Below are positions 1 through 9,400 of a stretch of 64,000 nt of DNA, piece by piece. The stretch's first letter is position 1. Every line of letters begins with the position of its first letter. Both the position numbers and the translations under genes were made by a program. The notes under the pieces were generated by a model. It had not been told where the DNA came from and searched no databases. It saw nothing but the letters and a program-made list of their open reading frames with translations. This stretch comes from Plasmopara viticola (taxonomy: Eukaryota > Oomycota > Peronosporomycetes > Peronosporales > Peronosporaceae): contig MBPM02000106.1 in the NCBI GenBank assembly GCA_001695595.3, forward strand, positions 124,001-188,000, read 5' to 3'.

Positions 1-883
1 GATATTTTGGACTGGTATGAGGCCGTGCAACGAATCAGCGCTTGAAGAAAAGGAAAATTATGGCTCTCAACGTCTCTGCACGACTGGAAAAAATAGATCA
101 ATGCCTGGTGATCGACGTATCAGCGTTTTAGAAAAAGCACTATTCGCATAGTTATAGCCTCAATGCGTCATGCATTTTTGTTAGGGTATATAAGACTGAT
201 GTGGCGCCGTACGATGTGTAAAAGCTTCAAAAGAAGCACTATTTGCTAAGTTCTGGCTGAAATACTTCCGTGAACGTCCTCCAAAATAGCTAGAATTGAT
301 ATTAGGCGGCGCGACGTATTAGCGCTCCATAAGTCGCATCATTTTTAAAGCTATAACCAAAATGCTTTTATGCAGGTCTGGAAAGAAATATTAGACTGAC
401 GCAAAGCTGATCGAGGTATCAACACTTAGAAGGAAATATTACTCGCTGAGTTATTGCCTAAATGCGTCGTTGCATATCTTCCAAAATATATATGACTGGT
501 TTGAGGCCATCCGACGTATCATCGCTCAAGAACGGCCTATTGATAAGGTATGGCTTAGTGCGTCTGCGCACGTTTATAATACAAGATAAGACTGATGCGA
601 GGATGGACAACGTATCACCACTAAGAAAAAGCACTATTGCTTAGTTATGGCTCGGATGCTTATGTGCACGTTCGAACAGAGGGATAAGAGCTGGACAATG
701 TATTAACGCTTCAAAAGAAAGATTATTCGCTAAGTTCTATGCTTGATGGAAAGTGCACATCTGAAAGAATATATTTGACTGATATGAGTTTATACAATAT
801 CTACGGGATTCAAAAGAAGTACTATTTGCTAAGTTATAGTTGATTTTTTGCAGACGTCTACAAAATAGCTTATATTGATACTA
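1..883 (+). repeat. Fossil ~100-bp satellite, diverged tandem monomers (left part)
   Basis: About nine head-to-tail units of ~100 bp can be followed by eye. Each carries a recognisable 'tgcgtctgtgcacgtct'-like box and, about half a unit later, a 'cgtatcagcgcttcaaaag' box, followed by 'gcactatttgctaagtt'. The same two boxes, in the same order and orientation, occur in every monomer of the large array right of 12259, so this is an old, strongly mutated branch of that family. Units differ by many substitutions and small indels. No coding signal is visible; the short open frames here are repeat by-products. The left edge is cut by the window. Confidence 0.75.
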
Positions 884-1205
884 AAGATTTAAGCTACCAG
901 AAGTCACGCGCTAGGACTAAGCTGTCTCTACCGCGGGATGCTGGTAGCAATCCGACCCATATCGGGACCGGGTTCCGTACCCTCATTACACTATGGGGCT
1001 TTTTCGGTCAGTAGGGCGTCCCCTACCCAACCCTTTTATTACCCAATCGGGCGCGAGTTGGTAGGGCAGTCACACACTCGGGTGTGATGGCTCGTCCACT
1101 TTAGTGACCTATCTCCGGCTGCCTTAATTCGGATCCTAGGGTATCGAGCTAGGTACCTCCCGGTCCTGGGTCGAACGGCTAACCGCTCGAGCCACAGGAT
1201 CGGTA
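884..1205 (-). mobile_element. tRNA-derived SINE inserted in fossil satellite
   Basis: A 322-bp insertion is flanked by the direct repeat ATTGATACTA (874-883 and 1206-1215), read as a target-site duplication. Removing it restores a continuous satellite monomer. On the minus strand the head has an RNA polymerase III A box TGGCTCGAGCGG (1194-1183) and, 32 nt further, a B box AGCTCGATACC (1150-1140), the spacing expected for a tRNA-derived promoter. The 3' end lies at the 884 side with a short A/T-rich tail. There is no open reading frame, so the element is non-autonomous and would have needed a LINE reverse transcriptase. The family name is not assigned. Confidence 0.8.
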
Positions 1206-2060
1206 ATTGATACTAGAGCGTGCGACGTATCACCGCTTCAAATGTCGCATTCCTCGCTAGGGTATAGTCCAAGTGCGTCAGTACACAATTTTGGACAAAT
1301 TTGAACGCTTTGTGGCCCTACGATGTATCAGCACTCTAAAATAAACAATATTTGCTGGCTCATTGCGTCTGAGAGCGTCTAGAGAGAAGGATTAGACTGG
1401 TGCAAAGCTGGGCGAAGTACCAGCGCTTCACGACTCGCTAATTGATTTTTTACGTCATTGCACATCTACAAAGATATATTGAACCGACATGAGCCCGTGC
1501 AACGTTTCAGTGCTTAAAGAAACAAGTCATGGCTTGATGCGTATGTGCAAGAATATAAAAAATGAGTGACCTGAAGCGAGGCTGAATGACGTATCATTTT
1601 TTAATTGAAAGAAGCACGATTCGCAAAATATGTAATGTCACATTGATTTCTTGCACTTTTAATAGAAAGATTCACTGATGCAAAGCTGGCCGAGGTATTA
1701 GCACTTCAGAAGAAATATTACATGCCAATACCTAAAGGCGTTGTTGTACATCTTTGAAGATATATTGGACTGGTATGAGACCGTGAGACGTATCAGCGCT
1801 GGAAAGAAGTGCTATTTGCCAGGTATGATGGCTCAATGCACCTGTGCGCGTCTAAGAAGAAAGATTTGATTACTGCAATGGTAAAGAGGTATTTGCGCTC
1901 CAAATGGAACATTGACCGCCAAAGTAGCTCAAATGCGTCAGAGCACATCTGCAAAGATAAATTAGACAAGTATGAGGCCGTACGAATTTATGCGCTTTAA
2001 AAGAAGCACCATTTGTTAAGTCATGGCTCAAATGCTTCTGTGTACGTCTACAGAATTGGA
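1206..2060 (+). repeat. Fossil ~100-bp satellite, continuation right of the SINE
   Basis: The tandem monomers resume exactly after the SINE duplication and run for about eight or nine units with the same boxes ('cgtatcagcgctt', 'aatgcgtc...gcac') and orientation as at 1-883. Open frames such as 1809-2000 follow the repeat and show no protein features. Confidence 0.7.
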
Positions 2061-2900
2061 TCTGATATTAAGACGTGCGACGTAACATTTGGCTTAGGTG
2101 GGGCTGTGATGCGTCTATGATTTTTAAACAGTCAATTGCGTTTAGCTGTCACAGCTATGCAAAAGGGTCACAATTTACTTTGTTACGGATCCGATTCGTC
2201 TATGCACCACGAATACAGTCGATCGCGCATCGCTGTGATCAAGAAATATTCGAGCTTTGAAAAAGAGTCACAATTGTTTCAGCTACAGTTGCGATGCATT
2301 TATGTAGTCAGTTGGGCTTAGCTGTAGCTAACGAGTGTCTGAGCTTTCTGGTAAGACGCACCTGACATGTGATGCATCTGCTTGTCTTAAATATAGCCAA
2401 TGAGGCTGATCTGTCAGAAGTGAACGCCCCAGCTTCAAAAAAAGCTGGGTCAGTCCCAATTGACTTAGTTGTGGCTGTAATACATTTATGCACATCTAGT
2501 GCAGTTGATTGTGCTTAGCTGTGGCCAATTAAAGTCTTGGCTTCTTTAGGCCAATCAAATTGGTTTAGATTAGTGTCTTGTTACATTTTGTCGTCGAGTT
2601 GGACGAACTCGCTCGCGCTCAATTTGGTCGCATTGTGGCTATAGTGTGCCTGTGCACAACGAATAAAGGTGATAATGTTAAGCTGTGACCAGTTAGCATC
2701 GCAGCTCTTTGAAAGAGCCGATATTGGCTACGTAGCTACTGTGTCTGTACGTATTCAATAGAGCCGATAGCGTCAAGCTGTGGCCGAAAAACATATCGGC
2801 TCATTCAAAGAGTCAAAACCGGTTGAGTTGCGGCTATGTTGCGTCTGTCCACATTTAATACAGTATAGATTCGATATTGACTGCATTATGGCCACCAGTC
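2061..2900 (+). repeat. Second, more diverged subfamily of the ~100-bp satellite
   Basis: Loosely tandem ~100-bp units with a 'tgcgtctgtgcac' box, then 'ttagctgtggcca', then 'catcgcagctctttgaaagagcc', then 'gttgtggct'. The order of motifs matches the main satellite (box, 'ctgtggcc', 'cgtctcagcgct', 'ttgtggct'), so it is read as an even older subfamily. Several units are damaged, and the exact number cannot be counted by eye. No gene is seen. Confidence 0.55.
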
Positions 2901-3006
2901 GTTTATGCTTATAAAAAATGCGTTTGGTTGGAACAATGTTTAAATTAGCAGTCTTCATCGGTTGTGTCAAAATTATCTGTTTTGGCACCGCAAAATATCT
3001 GGTCTC
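2901..3006. other. Unassigned spacer before first SINE-like copy
   Basis: A/T-rich sequence with no repeat box and no coding signal that I can support. Confidence 0.4.
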
Positions 3007-3020
3007 TTTTGTAGTGTCAG

Positions 3021-3344
3021 CTTGGAAAAGGTTGGGGTGACGCCCTCCTTCCAAGCGCGGGGGCTTAATGCTCGCGCGCTTCCGGCAGGTGCTCTCGGGC
3101 ATCTGCAGGTCTCTAACGAGTCTCACCCTCGACGCGACGGTCTCCAGCACCGGGCGCCACGTGGGCTCTTACCAAGTCAGAGATAAATAAACTAATGGAA
3201 GACCCTCAAGACCTCGGTGCTGGCTGCACTACCCGCCGACCGAGACTCGACGTATGCGGACACCACTCTATGCCGTGGACTAGCCAGACTAAGCCTAGCA
3301 CGTGCATAACTTGGCAACGCGATAACGTAATACATTACATTAAA
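3021..3344 (+). mobile_element. SINE-like retroposon, copy 1 (324 bp)
   Basis: The element runs from 'cttggaaaaggttgggg' to a pentanucleotide-type tail ('aatacattacatta'). It is bounded by a perfect 14-bp direct repeat TTTTGTAGTGTCAG at 3007-3020 and 3345-3358, read as a target-site duplication. A second copy, roughly nine in ten bases identical, lies in opposite orientation at 5165-5484. Length, tail and duplication fit a non-LTR, non-autonomous retroposon. I see no convincing A or B box, so the head may not be tRNA-derived. The GC-rich composition contrasts with the A/T-rich surroundings. Open frames across it (for example 2962-3186) are incidental. Confidence 0.75.
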
Positions 3345-3358
3345 TTTTGTAGTGTCAG

Positions 3359-3779
3359 TAATACCTAAAATCTCTGTGCTCTTTAGAAGAATCAGTACTA
3401 GGCGCAAAGCGTCACTGTTGTAGTCAAATAATTGACCTTTAGCCGCAAGATGGTTAAGCGCTTTTGAAGTCACTCATTGTAGATGTACTTGATTTTAGAC
3501 TATGTATTAAATACGATGTTGTCTTTGCTATTTCGTGGTGTTAAAGATTTAACTGAGTTGCAAACACAAGTCAATTATGAAATCGTTATCAACTGCGAAT
3601 TGTCCAGCGGTCTATGCTCCTTAAGAACTGGTTTTGGTTAGTTGTGTCTACAAGGCTTCCCTTTTCTCTGCTGTATAATATTCGATAGTCAATCCCGTAA
3701 AACGTCACTATCCTGTGCGGTGTATGATTCGATATGATTGTGACAACGAGGCAGCTGTACTTGTTTATGAGTCTAATGT
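3359..3779. other. Unassigned sequence between mobile elements
   Basis: About 420 bp with no clear gene. It may be satellite decayed beyond recognition. The short open frames at 3192-3473 and 3589-3801 on the minus strand show no recognisable domain. Confidence 0.35.
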
Positions 3780-4060
3780 TCGCTGCGCTGTGAATGTGCA
3801 CAGACGAATACTAGTTTCAACTTAGCTAGCTGTGACCTTTCCTAGAAGCTGAGACGGTTTTTGGCTACATCAATTTCACAATTGACTGAATTTCTTGCGC
3901 AGACGCATTGTAGCCACATTTTATCTCGAAGGTAAAGAGCTGTAATGTTTATTGGTCACAGCTAAACCAATTGCGACAATTCGAAAGGCTTAGATGTTTA
4001 TCGACCACATCTTGGCATAATCGACTGAATCAGATAATGATGATAGCCTCAACGATTTCC
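3780..4060 (-). repeat. Fossil satellite monomers in inverted orientation
   Basis: Read on the minus strand, this stretch shows 'gtggctacaatgcgtctgcgca', then 'gatgtagccaaaaaccgtctcagcttct', then 'attcgtctgtgcacatt'. That is the motif order and spacing of the 2061-2900 subfamily but on the opposite strand. Two to three damaged units are visible. An inversion or an independent insertion of a satellite fragment would explain the strand switch. Confidence 0.5.
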
Positions 4061-5152
4061 TTTTACATATTTATATACGCGAACGAGTTATGCGTTCTAT
4101 TACGCTGCTCGGAGCTTGATGAAAGAAAAATAAATAAAAAGCTTGCTGATTTTGGCTCTCTCACATGCGTAAGCAAGTCGAAGACTTTGTGTCTAATAAA
4201 CTTATTGGAAGCCCCATAACAGACAACATGACTGTAGCCAAAGATATTGAGAAAATACTTTCCTAGGATCAAGCAAAGAAAGATGATTTCTTTAGTAATG
4301 AACTAAAAAAATACTGGTAGAACTACTGTCTCCACGTGCTTAAGGCGAAAAGACTTAGCGTATACGCTTGACTTTTCTAAAAGGATTCAATTACACCCAA
4401 TCCTCTTTGTGGGCTTTTAAAATCAGAGCTTTTACATTATGACTCAGGTCAGATAAGCGCGGGAGCATTGGGGTCGATCTATGTGCAGATACAGCTGTGA
4501 AGGGCAGACTCATTAGTTGGGTTAATTTTCGTAAAAGCAAAGCGTCACAGCCTTTGTCTTGAGGAGTGTGATATGAGCAACTTGCTTGCGAAGTGTTGCG
4601 ATTACGTGCTCGATGATCAAGGATTTTTCGGATACAACGCTTGAGCCTGCAGCACCTTGCACATCAGGAAAGGTCGTCGGTGCAATGGATTGCCAACCCT
4701 TAGCTAACGTCCATCAGACGCCGTTCGCGAACTCTTTTAAGGTTAGAACTTCGCAGTGTGCCGCATGACGCTGGGACAACATCCTCCTCCTTTTTTTTTG
4801 ATAAAGAGGACGAGTCTACTACGTGGAGTACAATCTTGCATGACGCCGTCGCCCAGATTAAACCTAGTCTCTCGTAAAGAAGAGGCAATATCTTGTATCC
4901 AATGACCCATGAGAGTTGGAGGCCTCACTACGGCAACATGACCTGACGTCGTAGGCGCTTTCAATTATTATAAGTGTCTACGACAAAACTACACTTCTCG
5001 CCACTGGTGTCAGATTCAGACCCCGACAACACATTCAGTGCGGTCAAAAGGTAGTGGAATGGCCTTTATTCAGGTTTGAAATGAGCTGTGAGGTTGTTCT
5101 TAAGGCTTCTAAGAAGCGATACAAGTCACAATTGTAATTATTGAAGAAAAAC
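4061..5152. other. About 1.1 kb without a supportable gene
   Basis: Mixed-composition DNA. On the minus strand two overlapping open frames (4700-4888 and 4743-4964) cover the same 200 bp; one has a serine/lysine/glutamate-rich stretch. Neither has a domain I recognise and both are interrupted, so decayed coding sequence is possible but unproven. No tRNA, rRNA or repeat array is seen. Confidence 0.35.
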
Positions 5153-5164
5153 AATGCTCAACTT

Positions 5165-5484
5165 GTATTGTATTGTATAACGTTATCGCGTTGCCAAGTT
5201 ATGCACGTGTTAGGCTCTATGTAGTCCACGGCATAGAGTGGTGTCCGCATACGTCGGGTCTCGTTCGGCGGGCAGTGCAGCCAGCACCGAGGCCGTGAGG
5301 GTCTTCCATTATTTTGTGTAGTTCTGACTTGGTAAGAGCCCAGGTGGCGCCCTGGTGCTGGAGACCGTCGCGTCGAGGGTGAGACTCGTTAGAGACCTGC
5401 AGATGCCCGAGAGCACCTGCCCGAAGCGCGCGAGCATTTAGCCCCCGCGCTTGGAAGGAGGGCGTCACCCCAACCTTTTCCGAA
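5165..5484 (-). mobile_element. SINE-like retroposon, copy 2 (320 bp, inverted)
   Basis: Minus-strand copy of the element at 3021-3344, ending in a (TACAA)n-type tail at its 3' end (plus-strand 5165-5180). It is flanked by AATGCTCAACTT (5153-5164) and AATGCTTAACTT (5485-5496), an 11/12 direct repeat read as an ageing target-site duplication. Since each copy has its own duplication, the pair are independent insertions and not the terminal inverted repeats of one DNA transposon. Scattered substitutions and small indels separate the two copies. Confidence 0.75.
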
Positions 5485-5496
5485 AATGCTTAACTT

Positions 5497-5683
5497 ATAT
5501 AATGAAATTTGCGTTAAAACCTTTCCTCAGTTAACATCCCACGAGTGCCAATCCTAAGCACAACGAAGTTGCAGCCCTGGGCTATAAAGCTTACATTGTT
5601 CATCTTTAATCAATAAGTAGCTCTGCTTAAATTTTGTTTGTATAAGTGAAAAGGCAATATATACTTTGCTCCCGATATCTAAT
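5497..5683. other. Downstream flank of the minus-strand gene
   Basis: A/T-rich 187 bp between the SINE-like copy and the stop codon of the minus-strand gene; presumably its 3' untranslated and polyadenylation region. No firm signal seen. Confidence 0.35.
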
Positions 5684-6360
5684 CTACCAGCCATCAAAAT
5701 CGCTGTCAGAGATGTCATCATATACCCACCTGTTTTTCTCCTCGTCAGTGTCAACCATTACCAAGTCTTCCTCTGAGCACAGAAAACAGCTTATTCAGCA
5801 CCAGACCGCGCACATACCAATAAGTTTTAGACGCACCGCTGCAAGTGTCCCAATCCACCATGTCTTCAGTCAAACGCGCAGCTTGCGAGCGCAATGACTT
5901 ACGTGTCATTACCCTCTGCCTTTTCGCCGGTTCTCTAGTGTTACTTATAACATCAGACGCATCATTCTTTCTCTTAGCCGTAGTAATGGCTGGTGCCCAA
6001 ACATGTGCACGCTGCGCTCGTCGAACTGGTTTCGAATTTGTCGGTGACTGTCTTGACTGAGCCAGCTCACTGATTTTCGAAAGTACATTGAGTTGTGAAG
6101 CGGGCGACAGCAGCAACTCGCTCCGTGAATCCTGTGCTAAAGAGTCTGTTCCTCCATGAAAATAGTATCTAGACACTACTATTATCGAATTGATCCTTAC
6201 CTCCATGCCAAGAAGCTGAATTCTGCGACGAACACATCATCGACATTTCCTCCAGCGGCTGATGCTGGATCTCAACTTGCCTTGAGTGCAGCCATATGCA
6301 CGGAGATAGAGGCGAATCCTCGTCCAGCATCGTCTCGGCATCACTGCCGCTTGTCATCAT
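5684..6360 (-). CDS. Hypothetical 185-aa nuclear-type protein, three exons
   Basis: I do not recognise this protein. The model is exon 1 6360-6201, intron 6200-6146 (55 nt, GTAAGG...ACAG), exon 2 6145-5837, intron 5836-5773 (64 nt, GTGCGT...TCAG), exon 3 5772-5684. The joined length is 558 nt with all phases agreeing. The ATG at 6360 is chosen because an in-frame TGA lies two codons upstream. The N-terminal third is acidic and Ser/Met-rich. The middle is basic with two nuclear-localisation-like patches (AKRKND, EPAKRQR). The C-terminus is strongly acidic and aromatic (VDTDEEKNRWVYDD...DSDFDGW). No membrane segment or signal peptide is visible. A chromatin- or nuclear-partner role is only a guess from composition. 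It is divergently paired with the C2/PH gene. The first donor is strong; the second (GTGCGT) is less usual but is the only one that keeps the frame open to the acidic tail. Confidence 0.62.
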
Positions 6361-6438
6361 CAATCAAGTTGAAGTGTCCTTAAGTACGGATGTACTTATC
6401 ACTTTCTGTAATAATCGCATAGCATAAATCACCCACCA
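6361..6438. promoter_or_regulatory. 78-bp shared bidirectional promoter region
   Basis: Only 78 bp separate the two divergent start codons, so both transcripts must begin here or inside the opposite gene. It contains a perfect 7-bp-arm inverted repeat, TAAGTAC-ggat-GTACTTA (6381-6387 and 6392-6398), a candidate dimeric factor site, followed by 'tcactttc' (6399-6406), which weakly resembles the oomycete initiator core. Function is inferred from position. Confidence 0.5.
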
Positions 6439-9400
6439 ATGGAGCTTCGTTTTCGAGGCAAGAAGAGCGCTGAGGACGCGACCGCTGTCAGCTTCTGGTA
6501 AACCGCTCCGTAAGTCCTGACTACTACGTCTCTAATTTTTTTTGTGAGCATATAAGGCTCTGCGAGGGTAGGAAAAAGCGTCGCGTTGTTGGCAGCAAGT
6601 CGCATTCGCTGAAGTCGGCGGCGCTTGAATGGGAGTTGGCGCATGTGCTGGAGAAAGAGGATCTACATTTCATGAATGAGTCGACAGGTCTTGTTGTACC
6701 TTGTGACGAAGATTTGGGTAAGTTTATCTCGGAGCGCGATGTGGTGCGACTCTGTTCGACGGAGGAGCTGGACGCGCTACTGGAAAAGTTTGCGACCCGT
6801 GACCAGGAAGTAGCGGCGGAAATGATGAATAGGAAGGCTACAACGCCAATAAGTGTGGCTCTGTAAGTCTCTTATTCCGAGGTATCTGATGCTGGGAAAA
6901 TGCCGATAATACTATGCTTTCTATTTTGTTGGAACAATACGCTGTAGGTCTCGATTTAGGAAAATGAACGTCACAAACCCGACATTAAAAAAGCTGCAGA
7001 AGACACTGGATGAGCATACGAGTCCTCATTTTGCAACAAAGCTGAGCGAAGTTGATGTTTTGGACCATTATCCAGAAATCGATCCAATCTTTGAGAGTAG
7101 CGAGATTGAAGAGATAAGTGAAAATGTTGGCAGCCCACCGAAAGCGTGTGACATGTGTGAAGTCTCGTGGCCTGACGATGCTTCGGGTAGTATGTATCGA
7201 TGGTCGAAGCTAGGCATTGTCACGCACCAAGGTTGTGCACAATTTACTGCCGATGTATTAATGCAGCATGCCGAAATTACAAGCCGAGAGGAGTTTCTGG
7301 CCATGTCAAAGACTCCACCGTCAGGCTTGAATCGACCCGGTACTTTTCACGTAACTGTTTATCGTGCGATGGAGCTACCTGGGACGCAGATAATTGGCAA
7401 ACAAACGCCTTATGCAAAGCTATCTTTGCTTCCTTGGAAAGAACCAATGCAAACAAAGCCTGTTGAAAATGGTGGCCGCAATCCAGTGTGGAATAGCTCA
7501 CATGATAATGTTATGCAATTCTCACACATGTACAACAGTACGATCACTCCAATTCCATTGCTTGAAGTCGAGGTGTACAATTACAGTTATCTGGCTGACG
7601 ACCAAGTTGCTTGCACATTGGTGGACATGAGTCCACTGATCCGGTATCCCAATATTGCGGTAAAACGGTGGTTCACATTGTCTTCTCGAGCATTACTTAC
7701 TCAAAGCACTGGTCAGCCCAGAATCATGCTTGCGATCAAATTTGTACCGAACAAGGGAGAGATCAGCACTACTAATGCGCACAAATTTCGCGTGCATCAG
7801 CTTAAATCTATTGGTCTCGCAATGCCCACTTGCGCAGTGTGTACGTTCGATTGTATATACAGTGCATATGTTGGATTGACTTAGTTGTTCTTTTTTTGCG
7901 TGTTGGTAGGTGATCGCTCCATCATGAATGCACTAAAAAGTATCTGGGGTTATCGGTGCGAGCTCTGTGGAATTGACGTGCACAAAAGCTGCATGATGAA
8001 GGCTACAATACAGTGTGAATGTATTGCTCAGGATTTATTGGGTGCTGGGCAGGAGGAGAAAGAGCGTGAAGGCATTAATTTTGTCGTCTTAAATGGTGAC
8101 GTAGTACGCCCCTCAGGAGAACTTTTCGTAAATTTTCGCGGATTGCATCTGTGCACCAAACACTGTCGGGACGACTTTCACGCGAAGAATATTTTTGATG
8201 GAGACACATATTGTCGACTTCACTTTGATGGTGTCGTTCATGAGACTAGTCCTGTCTTGAAAAGTGCTGATCCGATGTATATGGATAAGTTGTGCTATAA
8301 GGTTCGCCATTCGAATTCAATCTTCCGCGTTGATGTCATTGATTTCAATTCGGATCAGTGCATTGCACAGCTAAATGTTTCGCTCTTCCAGCTTCTTCAA
8401 CGTGAAGCAGACAAGTTCATTCGTACGAATTCATTGCTAATGAAACTACGCAACCCACTTAGCTACTTGAGCCTGAACAATGAGCTAAATCAAAGTGCAA
8501 TTAATGATTCGTGGATGGCTATGCCAGTACTAGATGACAAAGATTATTACAAATTGTCGCCTCCCTTGGGATCGAAGATGCGGCCCGGTGTAAAACTTGG
8601 CTTCGCGCTCATCGATTTGAAGTACGTCGAGCACAAAGAAGATCTGCTGCGAATTCGAGTGGATCACGACTCTTATCTACTTGAGCGCGAAGACAAAGAA
8701 TTTTCGGTGGACTCGCTGCGTATCACAATACAACGATTTGGGCGGGCAGTCAAAGTCTTGCAAAAAATTGATGCTGAGTATGCCAGTGTCATTTCGTGGA
8801 AGAACAAGAAGAAATCAGCCGTGTCTTTCGTTCTGTTTTTATATATCTGCTTGTTTGCTGACTTGGAGTACGCTTTGTCGTATATTTTTTCAGGAATTTT
8901 AGTTTATATGCTGTATCGCCTTCATCTTCGGCTAGAAGGATCTTTTGTTGCTCGGTGGGTTGCATACGAAGAGTACGAGCGCGAGCTGGAGGAGGCGCTA
9001 AAGCTATACAGACCACTAGCAGATTTGTATGTTGCTGTGCACGAGGCACACCTTTCGGAGGAAACAGACAGTTTACTCATGCAATCGCAGTCTCGTTTGA
9101 AAGACCTATCGTCTTCAAAGCTTGGTTTTTATGTTCGTATTAAATATCTACCAAATGATAAGCTTTCCGAGACTGGAGACATGGTACTTATACCTTCGGG
9201 CTATGATGAGACTACGGTCGCCTGGACGGATGTGGTTGAGAAAAGCCGGAAGCTATGCTGGCGCAAATGCTCTCTAACCTCCACTGTCAATTTACCTCTT
9301 GCGTCGCTCCGGAAAACGCTTCCATTTCGAAACTTTAATGTGTCATGGCGCCATGATCATAATACGTGCACTTGCGACCAATGTATTCCAGACCAGCACA

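Noticed and set aside
3021..3344. Solo LTR
   Set aside because: A 14-bp target duplication and a pentanucleotide tail are not LTR features (4-6 bp duplications, TG...CA ends).
3021..5484. A DNA transposon with ~320-bp terminal inverted repeats
   Set aside because: Each copy has its own target-site duplication immediately around it and a 3' tail, and no transposase lies between them. Two independent retroposon insertions fit better.
6964..7884. A separate 306-aa C2 protein
   Set aside because: It stops inside intron 3, halfway through the C1 finger. It is exon 3 of the longer gene.
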